Shown here: piece by piece, positions 46,163-59,876 of the stretch | Layout of the letters: each line of letters starts with the position of its first letter | Numbering within the stretch: the stretch's first letter is position 1 | Origin: Begonia masoniana | Taxonomy: Eukaryota > Streptophyta > Magnoliopsida > Cucurbitales > Begoniaceae | NCBI GenBank assembly: GCA_022432975.1 | Contig: CM039514.1 | Span: 10,399,519-10,463,518 of the forward strand | Direction of reading: 5' to 3' | DNA: 64,000 nt | The notes under the pieces: generated by a model | What the model was told of the DNA's origin: nothing | The model's input: only the letters and a program-made list of their open reading frames with translations | The model's database searches: none | Translations under genes and position numbers: made by a program

Positions 46163-47511
46163 TTATAGCATAATAGTCGACCGATCTTTCATTCCTGCAA
46201 TCGATCGAGTTTTAGAACACTTGCAATCGGTCGATATTGTAGAACAACTGCAAGTGGTTGACTTCACAGATCTTCTGTAATCGCAATCGGTCGATGACAT
46301 TGCAGAACAACTGCAATCGGTCGACTTCGCAGATCTTCTGAAATCGCAATCGATCGATGACATTTCAGAACAACTGCAATCAGTCGACTTCGCAGATCTT
46401 CTGAAATCGGTCGACTTATTTACCCAACACAGTCGACCTCTTCACCCAACACATCTGCAATCGGTCGACTTATTTACCCAACACAGTCGACCTCTTCACC
46501 CAACACATCTGCAGACTTATTTACCCAACACAGTCGACCTCTTCACCCAACACATCTGCAATCGGTCGACTTATTTACCCAACACAGTCGACCTCTTCAC
46601 CCAACACATCTGCAATCGGTCGACTTATTTACCCAACACAGTCGACCTCTTCACCCAACACATCTGCAATCGGTCGACTTATTTACCCAACACAGTCGAC
46701 CTCTTCACCCAACACATCTGCAATCGGTCGACTTATTTACCCAACACAGTCGACCTCTTCACCCAACACATCTGCAATCGGTCGACTTATTTACCCAACA
46801 CAGTCGACCTCTTCACCCAACACATCTGCAATCGGTCGACTTATTTACCCAACACAGTCGACCTCTTCACCCAACACATCTGCAATCGGTCGACTTATTT
46901 ACCCAACACAGTCGACCTCTTCACCCAACACATCTGCAATCGGTCGACTTATTTACCCAACACAGTCGACCTCTTCACCCAACACATCTGCAATCGGTCG
47001 ACTTATTTACCCAACACAGTCGACCTCTTCACCCAACACATCTGCAATCGGTCGACTTATTTACCCAACACAGTCGACCTCTTCACCCAACACATCTGCA
47101 ATCGGTCGACTTATTTACCCAACACAGTCGACCTCTTCACCCAACACATCTGCAATCGGTCGACTTATTTACCCAACACAGTCGACCTCTTCACCCAACA
47201 CATCTGCAATCGGTCGACTTATTTACCCAACACAGTCGACCTCTTCACCCAACACATCTGCAATCGGTCGACTTATTTACCCAACACAGTCGACCTCTTC
47301 ACCCAACACATCTGCAATCGGTCGACTTATTTACCCAACACAGTCGACCTCTTCACCCAACACATCTGCAATCGGTCGACTTATTTACCCAACACAGTCG
47401 ACCTCTTCACCCAACACATCTGCAATCGGTCGACTTATTTACCCAACACAGTCGACCTCTTCACCCAACACATCTGCAATCGGTCGACTTATTTACCCAA
47501 CACAGTCGACC
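46163..47511. repeat. 54-bp satellite with GTCGAC palindromes, inside Copia-C LTR
   Basis: A degenerate part (46163-46405, CTGCAATCGGTCGA-type units) leads into about 20 near-identical 54-bp units: CGGTCGACTTATTTACCC, AACACAGTCGACCTC and TTCACCCAACACATCTGCAAT. One unit near 46510 is shortened. Each unit has two GTCGAC palindromes. Confidence 0.95.
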
Positions 47512-47560
47512 TCAAAAATATATTTTCCAAAAAACATCTGCCAACATAACTTCATTAACA

Positions 47561-48014
47561 ATCTCTCCCTTTGGCAGTTTTTGGCAAAATCCAGACTTCT
47601 CATTTATGATGACTGTAAACAAGAACTCCCCATTAACCAATGCCATCATATATCATCATCATAAAAGAAAACACCAATAACCAACCAATACTCCCCCTTT
47701 TTGCCATAAAAGAGCAAAAGGGTATCCAACTCAGCAGTACCAAGATAAATTCATAATTCAGACATATAACTACCATAGCAAAATATCCACCAACTATGAT
47801 AGCTCATGAGAGAATTCACAATAATATTCATAAGCAAGAGATCATATTAGAAGTTCATAATAAATCCATCATTAAGTAGAAATATCATCAGAAGAAAGAC
47901 CAACCCGATTATAGTTGTCTGCAACTGCTCATTAGTATCATTTTCCTTGGACAGATTCTCCTTCAACATGAAATACTGGGGCTTCCTTCTTTGCTACACC
48001 AAGAACTTCTTCAC
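47561..48014 (-). other. Copia-C noncoding region between pol and 3' LTR
   Basis: No coding frame. The minus strand has GGCAAAAAGGGGGAG (around 47690-47704) and CCAAAGGGAGAGAT just before the LTR (47561-47574), both candidate polypurine tracts. Confidence 0.6.
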
Positions 48015-49984
48015 ATGACACAAAGGCCTAAGAAAGACCTCAATTCTTCAAATCTCACACCATCCAAACCTTTGGTAAAAATATCGGCGATTTACTTTTC
48101 GGTCACCATATGTTCCAAGGTGATAACTTAGTCTTCTACAAGGGATCTGATGAAATGATGTCGTATATCAATATGTTTTGTCTGAGAATGCTGTACTGGA
48201 TTCTTGGAGATATTAATAGCACTCAAATTATCACAATATAACGTCATGACATCCTGTGTGACACTGTAGTCCTTGAGCATTTGTTTCATCCAAAGAAGCT
48301 GTGTACAGCTACTACCAACTGCAATATATTCTGCCTCGGCTGTAGACAGAGAAATAGAATTCTGTTTCTTGCTAAACCAGGACACTAAATTGTTTCCCAA
48401 ATAAAAACATCCACCAGAAGTACTCTTCCGATCATCTGAACTTCCGCCCAATCAGCATCACAATAGCCAACTAGATTTGCATTTGTATCAAAAGAATACC
48501 AGATTCAATAGTCAGTCGTCCCGCCAACATATTTGAGAATTCGCTTCACTGACACCAGGTGAGACTCTCAAGGATTTGCTTGAAACCGAGCACATAATCC
48601 CACACTATAACAAATGTCTGGCCGACTAGCAGTTAAATATAAGAGGCTGCCAATCATACTTCTATTTAGTCGTTCATCAACAGAAGTCCCTTTCTCATCT
48701 TTGGAGAGTTTTTCATGTGTCCCAATCGGTGTTCTTTTGGGGCGAGCATTTTCTAATTTGAACCGCTTCGACAGATTTTTGGCATACTTGGTTTGAGAGA
48801 TAAAAATTCCATCCTTTCTTTGTTGAATTTGAAGACCAAGAAAGTAATTGAGCTCACTAACCATACTCATCTCAAATTCGCCGGTCATTTGTGCTACAAA
48901 ATCATCTACTAGCACCAGTGACACTGAGCCAAATACTATGTCATCAAGATAAATTTGAGTAAGTAAAAACTGACCACTGGTTCAGCGAATGAACAGGATT
49001 TTATCTACTCCCCCTCGCTCATATCCCTTGGATAATAAGTACACCGTGAGATGTTCATACCATGCACGAGGTGCTTGTTTAAGCCCGTATAGTGCTTTCT
49101 TCAATCGATACACATACTCGGGATAATGAGGTTCCTCAAAACCCTTAGGTTGAGTGACATAAACTTCCTCATTTAGAAAGCCATTTAAGAACGCACTCTT
49201 CACATCCATTTGATATAGTTTGAACCGCAGTACACAAGCAATACCGAGTAATAGTCGAATGGATTCAAGTCGAGAAACTGGGGCAAATGTCTCATCAAAA
49301 TCAGTGCCTTCAATCTGTGAATATCCTTGAGCGACTAACCGTGCTTTGTTGCGCGTTATGTTTCCATGCTCATCACTCTTGTTCTTGTATATCCACTTGG
49401 TGCCGATGACATTTATAGTTGGAGGACATGGCACTAAATCCCAAACTTGATTTCGAGTTTCCATGATCGCTACGGATGCGAACAATTCCCATGATAGCAC
49501 ATTCTTTTTCTCGTTGAAGTCGAATACACAGGGCTTTGAAAGCTTTGAATGTGTCAGATTTTTCCCTAAGGAACTCAACCCATGTAAGTCATGAAAAATC
49601 ATCAACGGTAACATATGCATATTGCTTGCTTCCAATGCTTTCTAGAGGTATCGGTCCCATTAAGTTCATATGGAGTAGTTCAAGTACCCGATTAGTTGCT
49701 ATCATTTGTGACTTTGGGGGAGATGACTTAGTTTGTTTGCTTATTTGGCAAGTTCCACAAAAACTATCTTCGTCAAAATTCAGCTTGGGAATGCCACGGA
49801 CAGCTCCCTTTGAAGTAATCATCTTTAGCATTCTATTGTTGACGTGTCCCAATTTTCGATGCCATAAAATAGAATCCTTCATGGTAGAATTATAACACGT
49901 GGAAGATGAGGAGATAAGATAGCAATTATCAGCAGACCGAACCCCTTTTATAATGCAATTTTTGTCACAATCCGAGACTGTGCA
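48015..49984 (-). pseudogene. Copia-C integrase remnant, reverse transcriptase and RNase H
   Basis: From 49984 downwards: integrase zinc region (WHRKLGHVN; CGTCQISKQTK), then LLHMNLMGPIP, where the first catalytic aspartate appears changed to asparagine. The integrase core is deleted near 49520 and joined to a linker and reverse transcriptase ([30 protein letters not shown]). The catalytic motif reads IYLDDIVFGS near 48940. RNase H has LSTAEAEYIAVGSS and LYCDNLSAINISKNPVQ and closes with IADIFTKGLDGVRFEEL at about 48030. Breaks include a stop near 48980, a frameshift near 48480-48560 and a stop near 48090. Confidence 0.9.
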
Positions 49985-51389
49985 TGACATGGGATCCCTT
50001 AGAAAAGGGTCCGTGAAAACCCACTAAAATATCAAGAGTGCTCGATGTGTGTGAGGGATGAAAAATCCGTGGAATGGAGAAGCAAAAATAAGAATAAATG
50101 CAAGAGATGAAAGTGAGGTGTGTGCTAAGGGAAGATGGCCGAATATTAGATGTTAGATGATGGCATGAAGCATGAAGAAAAATAAAAGAAAATGGAGAGA
50201 AAGATGGTATATGAAGTAATGGAATGAAGGAAATAAAATTGCAATGAAATAAAGGTGGTTTGTGTGTGTTTTGTGTGGCCGAAATTTAGAGGGTGATTGT
50301 GAGTGAATGTGATAGCAAATAAAATAAAGAAATTACCCTTGGAGGTTCCTTAGAGCGATCTTACGGGTTAGACTCTAGGATAAACGTTTTCCGAGAGGAA
50401 AACGACTGCCGTAGGCCGAGGATTTTTGTCCTCAATCTAACTCCCAATGGAGAAGGTGAGAAAATGAATAAGAGCTAACCTAGCAACCCAAGCTAGGTTA
50501 GCAATGGAGGCTAACTCCTCTTGGTTCAAGGAACCAAAGAAAACACCAAAGGAACTTTGGATATTTAGGGAAATAGTAGTGTATTGATTGGCAAAAAGTT
50601 GTCTACAATCACTAATACCATGCATTTATAGAAGTCCTAGGTGGATTAGGGTTTTGGAGGAGAAATGGTGGCCATTGATTAGGTGAATATCGGATGGTGG
50701 GGATGAGAGGCCGAGGCGCGCATCACCAGCCAACCAGTGCGCACGCCAGCTGGTTCTCGGGTAGGCGCAATCCGATGGCCTAGCGCACGCCATGTCACCG
50801 ATCCACGCCCAGCTGCCCGCGCCATCTCCTCGCTGCCCGCGCGTGCCAAGTTGGCTATTTGGATGAAGGCGGAGTCAAAATCTAGCCAAAGGATGAGATT
50901 CTGCCAACTCATCAATCCATGCTTCCACCCACACATGTACCTGCAAAATCATACCTTTGGGTGTGGGTTCTTCTTTGGGCCGAGTCCTTCTTTGGGCTTG
51001 ATTTGTGGAGGTCTCTTTTCCTTTGAATTGTTGAATTTTCTTCAACCCAAATCCACCACCATACATCTAGTCCTAACCACACAATCTAATGCATGAAATG
51101 CAATTATAAAATCCTTACAATAAAGACGAATGTATGCCAATGAGTTTAAAAAATTAAAAATTACAATTAAGGCCCGGGAAGACAAATTCCCATAGGGCTG
51201 CAAGGAAGCTCCGAGTGAATGCTTCAATGAATGACGTGGTAAGGTTTCTCCACATCCTCTGATGTCGGCTCCCACATGAAGTCCATGATGTGATCCAAAC
51301 CTGCAAAAAGAGACAAGTCATTAGAACATTGAACAATTAAAGTCTGTGCCTGAGTTTGTGATCTTGTAACGGGCCTCCGAGGCATGTCA
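49985..51389 (-). repeat. 3' LTR of Gypsy-B
   Basis: TGACATGGGATCCCTTAG to CCGAGGCATGTCA on the plus strand. It matches 58273-59677 along its whole length with scattered substitutions. A GC-rich patch (50700-50860) stands out from its AT-rich surroundings. Confidence 0.95.
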
Positions 51390-52495
51390 TCCCCTCCGGG
51401 TGGTTGAGGATTTGACCTCAAATCCGTTAGCTCAGCCTCCTCTTCATACCCCAATTCTCCAATATAAGGGGATAAGTCTTGCACATTGAAGGTGGATGAC
51501 ACCCCATAATCGCCGGGTAACTCCAACTTGTAAGCATTGTTATTTATACGTTCCAAGATTTTAAAGGGACCTTCAGCTCTAGGCAACAATTTGGAGCGTC
51601 TTTTGGCGGGAAATCACTCTTTCCTAAGATGCAACCACACCAAATCTCCAACATTAAAAATAACCTCTTTTTGCCCCTTATTTGCATGCTTAGCGTAATT
51701 GGCGTTACTTCTTTCAATTGTTTGGTGAACTTTCTCTTACAACTTTTTCATTTGCTCTGCTTTACTTGCTCCCGAAGGATTAATTAGGTCCTGGGTTGGA
51801 ATAGGAATAAGTGTCAGGGATGTGTTCGGATTAAAACCATAGACTACCTCAAAAGGCATTTGCTGGGTGGTGGAATGAAGGCTTCGGTTGTAACCGAATT
51901 AAACTTGGGGTAGTACTATGTCCCAATTGGTGAGATTTTTACCTATGACACTTCGGAGAAGGGTTCCCAAGGTCCTATTGACCACTTTCGTTTGGCCGTC
52001 CGTTTGGGGATGAAAAGATGTGCTAAAACAGATCGTAGTCCCCAATTTCTTCCATAGAGTTTTCCAAAAAGTGCTCAGAAATTTGGTGTCGCGATCAGAC
52101 ACAATTGATTGAGGCACTCCATGGAGTCTAACTATCTCCTTGAAAAATAGGTCGGCTATAGCAGCAGAGTCGTCGGTTTTGTTGCAAGCAATAAAATGCG
52201 CCATTTTGGAGAATCTATCCACAACCACTAGAATAGAATCCTTATTACGTCCCGTTCGTGGTAACCCCAAAACAAAATCCATACTAATTTCTACCCAAGG
52301 GTGTGTAGGAATAGGTAAAGGCATGTAAAGTCCATGCGGTAGAACTTTGCTTTTGGCCCTTTTACAAATAATATACCTCTCAACATAGTGGTGCACGTCC
52401 TTCATCATGTGAGGCCAATAAAATTTTTCCTTCAATAGTTCTAGGGTCTTCTTTTCTCCAAAATGCCAGACAATCCTCCTCCATGAGCTTCTTTA
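51390..52495 (-). pseudogene. Gypsy-B integrase and pol C-terminus
   Basis: Zinc-binding region (HGGGLSG... to [15 protein letters not shown]), catalytic-core signatures [19 protein letters not shown] and [16 protein letters not shown], then [18 protein letters not shown]. In this family the residue after DGQ(T/S) is the third catalytic acid, glutamate; here it is lysine. Stops follow near 51899, 51737 and 51615. The C-terminal part reads [19 protein letters not shown] and ends in [16 protein letters not shown], overlapping the 3' LTR. A frameshift near 52440-52490 separates it from RNase H. Confidence 0.92.
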
Positions 52496-54896
52496 ATGAG
52501 GCATTGTCTTAGACTGCAATTAGGAATACACAATTTTCCATTCTTTAACAGAAATTCATCTACAAGACTATATCCTCCTTCAGCCTTATTTTGACTAACG
52601 TGATAAGGCAATCCAAAATCTTTATCGGATGCATACAAAGTTTTGATCCATTCAAATCCGAAAAATCTAACACTTAATTCCGTTAAGAGGATACGTCTTC
52701 GAGAGAGAGCATCGGCAACGGTATTATCAGATCTTTTCAAATATTTTAAACTGTAGGGGAATCTTTCCAAAAATTCCACCCATTTTGCATGACTCTTGTT
52801 GAGTTTGTGTTGGCTCTTAATGTGCTTGAGAGATTGATGGTCAGAATGAATCACAAACTCTTTTGAAAGGAGGTAATGTTGCCAATGTTCTACGGCTCTA
52901 ATTACGGCATAGAACTCTTTATCATAAGTCGAATAGTTCAAAGCAGCTCCTTTCAATTTTTCACTAAAATACGCAAGAGGCTTGCCATCTTGCATCAAAA
53001 CAGCTCCAATGCCAATACCGGAGGCATCACTCTTGATCTAAAAAGCCTTATTGAAATCGGGGAGTGCTAAAACGGGCAATTGACAAAGTTTTTCTTTTAT
53101 CAAATCGAAGCTACTTTGGCATGCCAGTGTCCAATTAAAGTCAACTCCTTTCTTGTTAAGGTCCGTGATAGGAACGACTAAGGAACTGAAATCTCTAATG
53201 AACCTCCTATAAAAGGAGGCTAATCCATGGAAGCTACGGACTTCAGTGATACTATTAGGAGTGGGCCACTCCTTGATGGCTTTAACCTTGTCTTCGTCCG
53301 TTTCTAAGCCATCCTTCGAAATTATAAAGCCCAAAAAGTAAACCTTTTCTTGTCCAAAGGAGCACTTACTCAAATTTCCAAATAATTTGGTCCGACGGAG
53401 AGTTTGAAATAACATCCCGAGATGGTTGACATGTTGTGGGAGGTCGCGACTATACACCAAGATGTCATCGAAATATACAACAACAAATTTCCCAAGGAAG
53501 TCCTTAAGAACATGATGCATTAACCGCATAAAGGTGCTTGGGGCATTTGTAAGACCGAATGACATAATCATCCACTCAAACAATTCGTATTTTGTTTTGA
53601 AGGCGGTCTTCCATTCATCACCCTCTTTCATCCGTATTTGGTGATAACCGCTCTTCAAGTCAACTTTGGAGAAAATTGATGCTCCACTCAATTCGTCCAA
53701 CATATCTTCTAACCGAGGGATAGGATACCTATACTTAATGGTAATTTGGTTGGTAGCCTGACTATCAACACACATTCGCATAGAGCCATCTTTCTTCGGT
53801 ACCAACAAGGTAGGTACAGCGCATGAGCTCATCGATTCTCTTATGTATCCTTTCCCTAATAATTCTTGGACTTGATCTTGTAATTCCTTTGCTTCTTCAG
53901 GCCTCATCCTATAGGCCGGTGGATTTGGTAACATAGTGTCGGGTTGGAGGTCGATTTGATGTTTTATTCCTCTAATCGGGGGTAGTCCAGGGGGTAGTTC
54001 TTCAGGAAAGACATCTTGATAAGTCTTAAGTAGGTTTTGGATCGGTAAGGGTATCTCTCCAAGCTCCATAATTCGGTCTCTAAATAAAAAAAGAATCACC
54101 GTCTTTCCCTTAGTCACTGCAGCTCTTAATCCCTTTTTGGTCAACAAAAGGTTTTCTTTAATCTTTTCTTCCTTCCTAAACGCATCGTCATGAGCAATTT
54201 GTTCAGGGGTCATAGGAAGTAATTTGATATTTCTACCGCCGAATTTCAAACTATAGTTGTTGAGGTAATCATCATAATGTACCCTACGGTCGTAGAGCCA
54301 TGGTCGTCCTAATAGAAGATGACTCGCTTTCATAGGCACGACATCGCAAGTAACAGAATCCTTATATTTTCCAATAGTAAAATTGATGGTTACTTGTTTG
54401 GTTACTTTAATGTCATCCCTATCATCCAACCATCTCAACTTATATGGTTTAGGATGGTTTATCGTCTCCAATCCAAGCTTGCTAACCATATCTTGGGAAG
54501 CTACGTTAACGCAACTTCCACTATCTATAATCACCGAATATACTTTATCTTTGACTGCACATCTACTTTGAAAAATGTTTTCACGCTGGCAGTCCTCCTC
54601 AACATTTTTAGAGACAAGGGCTCTTCTAATCACCATTAAAAGTGGTCCGTCTTGAGCAGCACACTCATCCGACTCGTGCTCGATCTCGTCATCTACCTCT
54701 TCTTCTACTTCCTTATCGAGGTATTGTCCTTCATCGTTCTCACTTTCCCATTCTCCGGTTGACTCCTTTATAACCATTACTCTACGGTTGGAACATTCAT
54801 TGGCGTAATGCCCTTTGCCTAAGCACTTGTAGCATTGGACATCACGAGCTCTTTGCACTTTAGATGTGTTCGCTTGATTCTTGTTCGTCGGAGGGA
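52441..54896 (-). pseudogene. Gypsy-B zinc knuckle, protease, reverse transcriptase and RNase H
   Basis: A long frame begins after the A-rich tract with CYKCLGKGHYANEC (CCHC). Protease has SVIIDSGSCVNVAS near 54510 and SHLLLGRPWLYDR. Reverse transcriptase (about 53900-53250) has [32 protein letters not shown] and the catalytic VVYFDDILVYSRD near 53465. A single stop at 53038 (KAF-stop-IKSDASG) precedes RNase H (52998-52600: [34 protein letters not shown]). Apart from that stop, and the frameshift after RNase H, pro-RT-RH is open. Confidence 0.93.
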
Positions 54897-55108
54897 TTTT
54901 GTTTTTTTGTTTTTTTTTTTTTTTGTTTTTTTTTTTTTGTTTTTTTTTTTTTGTTTTTTTTTTTTTTTTTTTTTTTTGTTTTTTTTTTTTTGTTTTTTTT
55001 TTTTTTGTTTTTTTTTTTTTTTTTGTTTTTTTTTTTTTTGTTTTTTTTTTTTTTGTTTTTTTTTTTTTGTTTTTTTTTTTTTTTTTTTTGTTTTTTTTTT
55101 TTTTTTTT

Positions 55109-55139
<31 letters not shown>

Positions 55140-55350
55140 TTGTTTTTTTTTTTTTGTTTTTTTTTTTTTTTTTGTTTTTTTTTTTTTTGTTTTTTTTTTT
55201 TTTGTTTTTTTTTTTTTTTTTTTTTTTTTGTTTTTTTTTTTTTGTTTTTTTTTTTTGTTTTTTTTTTTTTTGTTTTTTTTTTTTTGTTTTTTTTTTTTTG
55301 TTTTTTTTTTTTTTTGTTTTTTTTTTTTTGTTTTTTTTTTTTTGTTTTTT
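54897..55350. repeat. T(10-21)G tract interrupting gag of Gypsy-B
   Basis: About 30 runs of 9-21 T, each ended by one G (plus strand), replace the normal gag sequence between two copies of the zinc-knuckle segment. The AAG/AAC-rich open frames (KKKKNKKKK) on the minus strand, and FFFC frames on the plus strand, are by-products. Run lengths vary, so slippage or assembly error is likely. Confidence 0.95.
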
Positions 55351-56449
55351 TCTACGTTTGGAACATTCCATTGGCGTAATGCCCTTTGCCTAAGCACTTG
55401 TTGGTTAAAGGGTGTCTTGGGTGACCAATTACGGTTAACTGGCCTTTTCTCTGAGGTTTGGGTTTGTCTTGATCTAAGTGCCTAGGTGGAAATTTAGTTG
55501 GAAAATTAGTTTTACATTTTCTTTTGAGTTGTCTTTCCACCGTGAGGGCGAGTTGAATGACCATATCCATGGTTTGCAATTGTTGTACTTCAACTGCGTC
55601 TCCAATATCGCGGTTAAGACCTCAAATGAATCTCGCGATGAGTTTCTCTTGGGGTTCATCAATAGTACAACGCATATTGAGAGTCTCGAATTCCGTGATA
55701 TACTCATCGACCGAGAGAGAATTTTGTCTAAGGTTGTGAAGTTGGTGGAAGAGTTCGTGCTTGTAGTGTCGGGGAACGAACCTCTTGTGCATTTCCTCTT
55801 TCATGGAATTCCACGTTGAGACAGGGTATCCTAGTGTACGCATCCTTTGGTTCTTAAGGTTGGACCACCATAATGCGGCGTGGCCCATTAATTCAAGAGA
55901 GGCGAGTTGAATTTTAACTCGCTCGGAATAATCGTGACACTCAAAAATTCTCTCTACTTTATCAACCCAATCAAGATACGTGTTTCCATCACATGTCCCA
56001 TTGAAAGGGGGAATTGTCATCTTAACATTACGGAGGTCGTCGTTGTCCCTACGACGATTTGGTCAGTACTCTTCATCTTCCTCCGACCAATTCTCATCCT
56101 CCGAATTAAAATAACGTGGTCTCCTTCTTCGGGGTTCGTTCCATTCCTCTTCCTCTACAGGTGGTTGAAAAGGTGCTCTACGCCTAGGGCGTTCGGGAAT
56201 AATCCTAGAGGAGGTCTCTTGAGAAGGGACACGTTCATGGGGCTCTCTACGAGGAGGATTGTTCAGCATTGTTTGGACTTGTTGAGCGAGGCTATTAACG
56301 ATGCTCGTTAAGGCATCAATTTGTCCTTGTATGCCTCCTTGAGAACTAGTCTCACCCTCGTGTCGTGTGTTTTCGGGTGGGGGAGTATCCCTAACCCGAT
56401 GTGGTTCTTGGTGTAATGGATCTCGATTGAATCCACTTCGATTAGTCAT
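55351..56449 (-). pseudogene. Gypsy-B gag
   Basis: ATG near 56449 opens MTNRSGFNRDPLHQEPHRV, with a predicted helical QIDALTSIVNSLAQQVQTML and an acidic, Arg-rich linker. A stop near 56063 separates it from the gag core (56020-55622: YLDWVDKVERIFECHDYS, ALWWSNLKNQ, HNLRQNSLSVDEYITEFE). After another stop it continues LTVERQLKRKCK and reaches a first, frameshifted zinc-knuckle copy (CLGKGHYANG) at 55352-55400. Confidence 0.9.
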
Positions 56450-58257
<1,808 letters not shown>

Positions 58258-58270
58258 GGCTCTGATACCA
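58258..58270 (-). promoter_or_regulatory. Primer-binding site of Gypsy-B
   Basis: TGGTATCAGAGCC on the minus strand, two bases after the 5' LTR end (CTTGTCA): a perfect initiator tRNA-Met type site. Confidence 0.93.
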
Positions 58271-58272
58271 CT

Positions 58273-59677
58273 TGACAAGGGATCCCTTAGAAAAGGGTCC
58301 GTGAAAACCCACTAAAATATCAAGAGTGCTCGGTGTGTGTGAGGGATGACAAATCCGTGGAATGGAGAAGCAAAAATAAGAATAAATGCAAGAGATGAAA
58401 GTGAGGTGTGTGCTAAGGGAAGATGGCCAAATATTAGATGTTAGATGATGGCATGAAGCATGAAGAAAAATAAGAGAAAATGGAGAGAAAGATGGTATAT
58501 GAAGTAATGGAATGAAGGAAATAAAATTGCAATGAAATAAAGGTAGTTTGTGTGTGTTTTGTGTGGCCGAAATTTAGAGGGTGATTGTGGGTGAATGTGA
58601 TAGCAAATAAAATAAAGAAATTACCCTTGGAGGTTCCTTAGAACGATCTTATGGGTTAGGCTCTAGGATAAACGTTTTCCGGGAGGAAAACGACCGCCGT
58701 AGGTCGGGGATTTTCGTCCTCAATCTAACTCCCAATGGAGAAGGTGAGGGAATGAATAAGAGCTAACCTAGCAACCCAAGCTAGGTTAGCAATGGAGGCC
58801 AACTCCTCTTGGTTCAAGAAACCAAGGAAAACACCAAAGGAACTTTGGATATTTAGGAAAATAGTAGTGTATTGATTGGCAAAAAGTTGTCTACAATCAC
58901 TAATACCATGCATTTATAGAAGTCCTAGGCGGATTAGGGTTTTGGAGGAGAAATGGTGGCCATTGATTAGGTGAAGATCGGATGGTGGGGATGAGAGGCC
59001 GAGGCGCGCATCACCAGCCAACCAGCGCGCGCGCCAGCTGGTTCTCAGGTAGGCGCAATCTGATGGCCTCGCGCGCGTCATGTCACCGATCCACGCCCAG
59101 TTGCCCGCGCCATCTCCTCACTGCCCGCGCGCGCCAAGTAGGCTATTTGGATGAAGGCCGAGCCAAAATCTAGCCAAAGGATGAGATTCTGCCAACTCAT
59201 CAATCCATGCTTCCACCCACATATGTACCTGCAAAATCATACCTTTGGGTGTAGGCTCTTCTTTGGGCCGAGTCCTTCTTTGGGCTTGATTTGTTGAGGT
59301 CTCTTTTCTTTTGAATTGTTGAATTTTCTTCAACCCAAATCCACCACCATACATCTAGTCCTAACCACACAATCTAATGCATGAATTGTAATTATAAAAT
59401 CCTTACAATAATGGCGAATGTATGCCAATGAGTTTAAAAAATTAAAAATTACAATTAAGGCCCGGGAAGACAAATTCCCATAGGGTTGCAAGGAAGCTCT
59501 GGGTGAATGCTCCAATGAATGACGTGGCAAGGTTTCTCCACATCCTCTGATGTCGGCTCCCATGTGAAGTCTATGATGTGATCCAAACCTGCAAAAAGAG
59601 ACAAGTCATTAGAACATTGAACAATTAAAGTCTGTGCCCGAGTTTGTGATCTTGTAACGGGCCTCCGAGGTATGTCA
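58273..59677 (-). repeat. 5' LTR of Gypsy-B
   Basis: TGACAAGGGATCCCTTAG to CCGAGGTATGTCA on the plus strand, the same length as the 3' LTR. By eye a few percent of positions differ, indicating an older insertion than Gypsy-A. Confidence 0.95.
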
Positions 59678-59876
59678 GTGCACTTCTCATGATTAAAATA
59701 AACATTCAAATTTTGATCACATAGCTGACTAATGCTTATTAAATTAGCCTTCAGACCATCTAACAGGAGAACATTCTCTAACTGTGGTAATTCTGAAACA
59801 TTTAGTGTACCTGCACCTATGACACTGACCTTGACACCATTCCTGAAGGTTACTTTTCCCATACGATCAGATATAA
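59678..59876 (-). pseudogene. Copia-C protease fragment
   Basis: Read downwards: SDRMGKVTFRNGVKVSVIG, LNVSELPQLENVLLLDGLK and LISISQLCDQNLNVYFNHE, which is the second half of copia protease. Its downstream end continues across Gypsy-B into VSDCDKNCIIKG at 49980. Its upstream end is cut by the solo LTR at 59877. Confidence 0.9.

Larger units (their letters stand above)
43617..47560 (-). repeat. 3' LTR of Copia-C, expanded by satellite and Cassandra
   Basis: On the plus strand it runs from TGTAGGTGGAAC to TTCATTAACA, next to ATCTCTCCCTTTGG, the complement of a polypurine tract. Its length of 3944 bp includes a 1366-bp Cassandra and about 1.35 kb of satellite, so the ancestral LTR was about 1.2 kb. 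A partial 48-bp duplication (AACTCCTCCCGAAATCCGTG) occurs at 45285-45400. Confidence 0.75.

Noticed and set aside
46163..47511. CRISPR-like or coding satellite
   Set aside because: Head-to-tail 54-bp units without unique spacers; no sensible frame.
50700..50860. GC-rich patch as a CpG-type promoter or gene
   Set aside because: Present in both Gypsy-B LTRs (also 58985-59140), so it is LTR sequence; ORFs there have no domain.
54835..55485. Phe-rich and Lys-rich ORFs over the T(n)G tract
   Set aside because: Products of homopolymer runs; only the flanking gag and protease sequence is meaningful.
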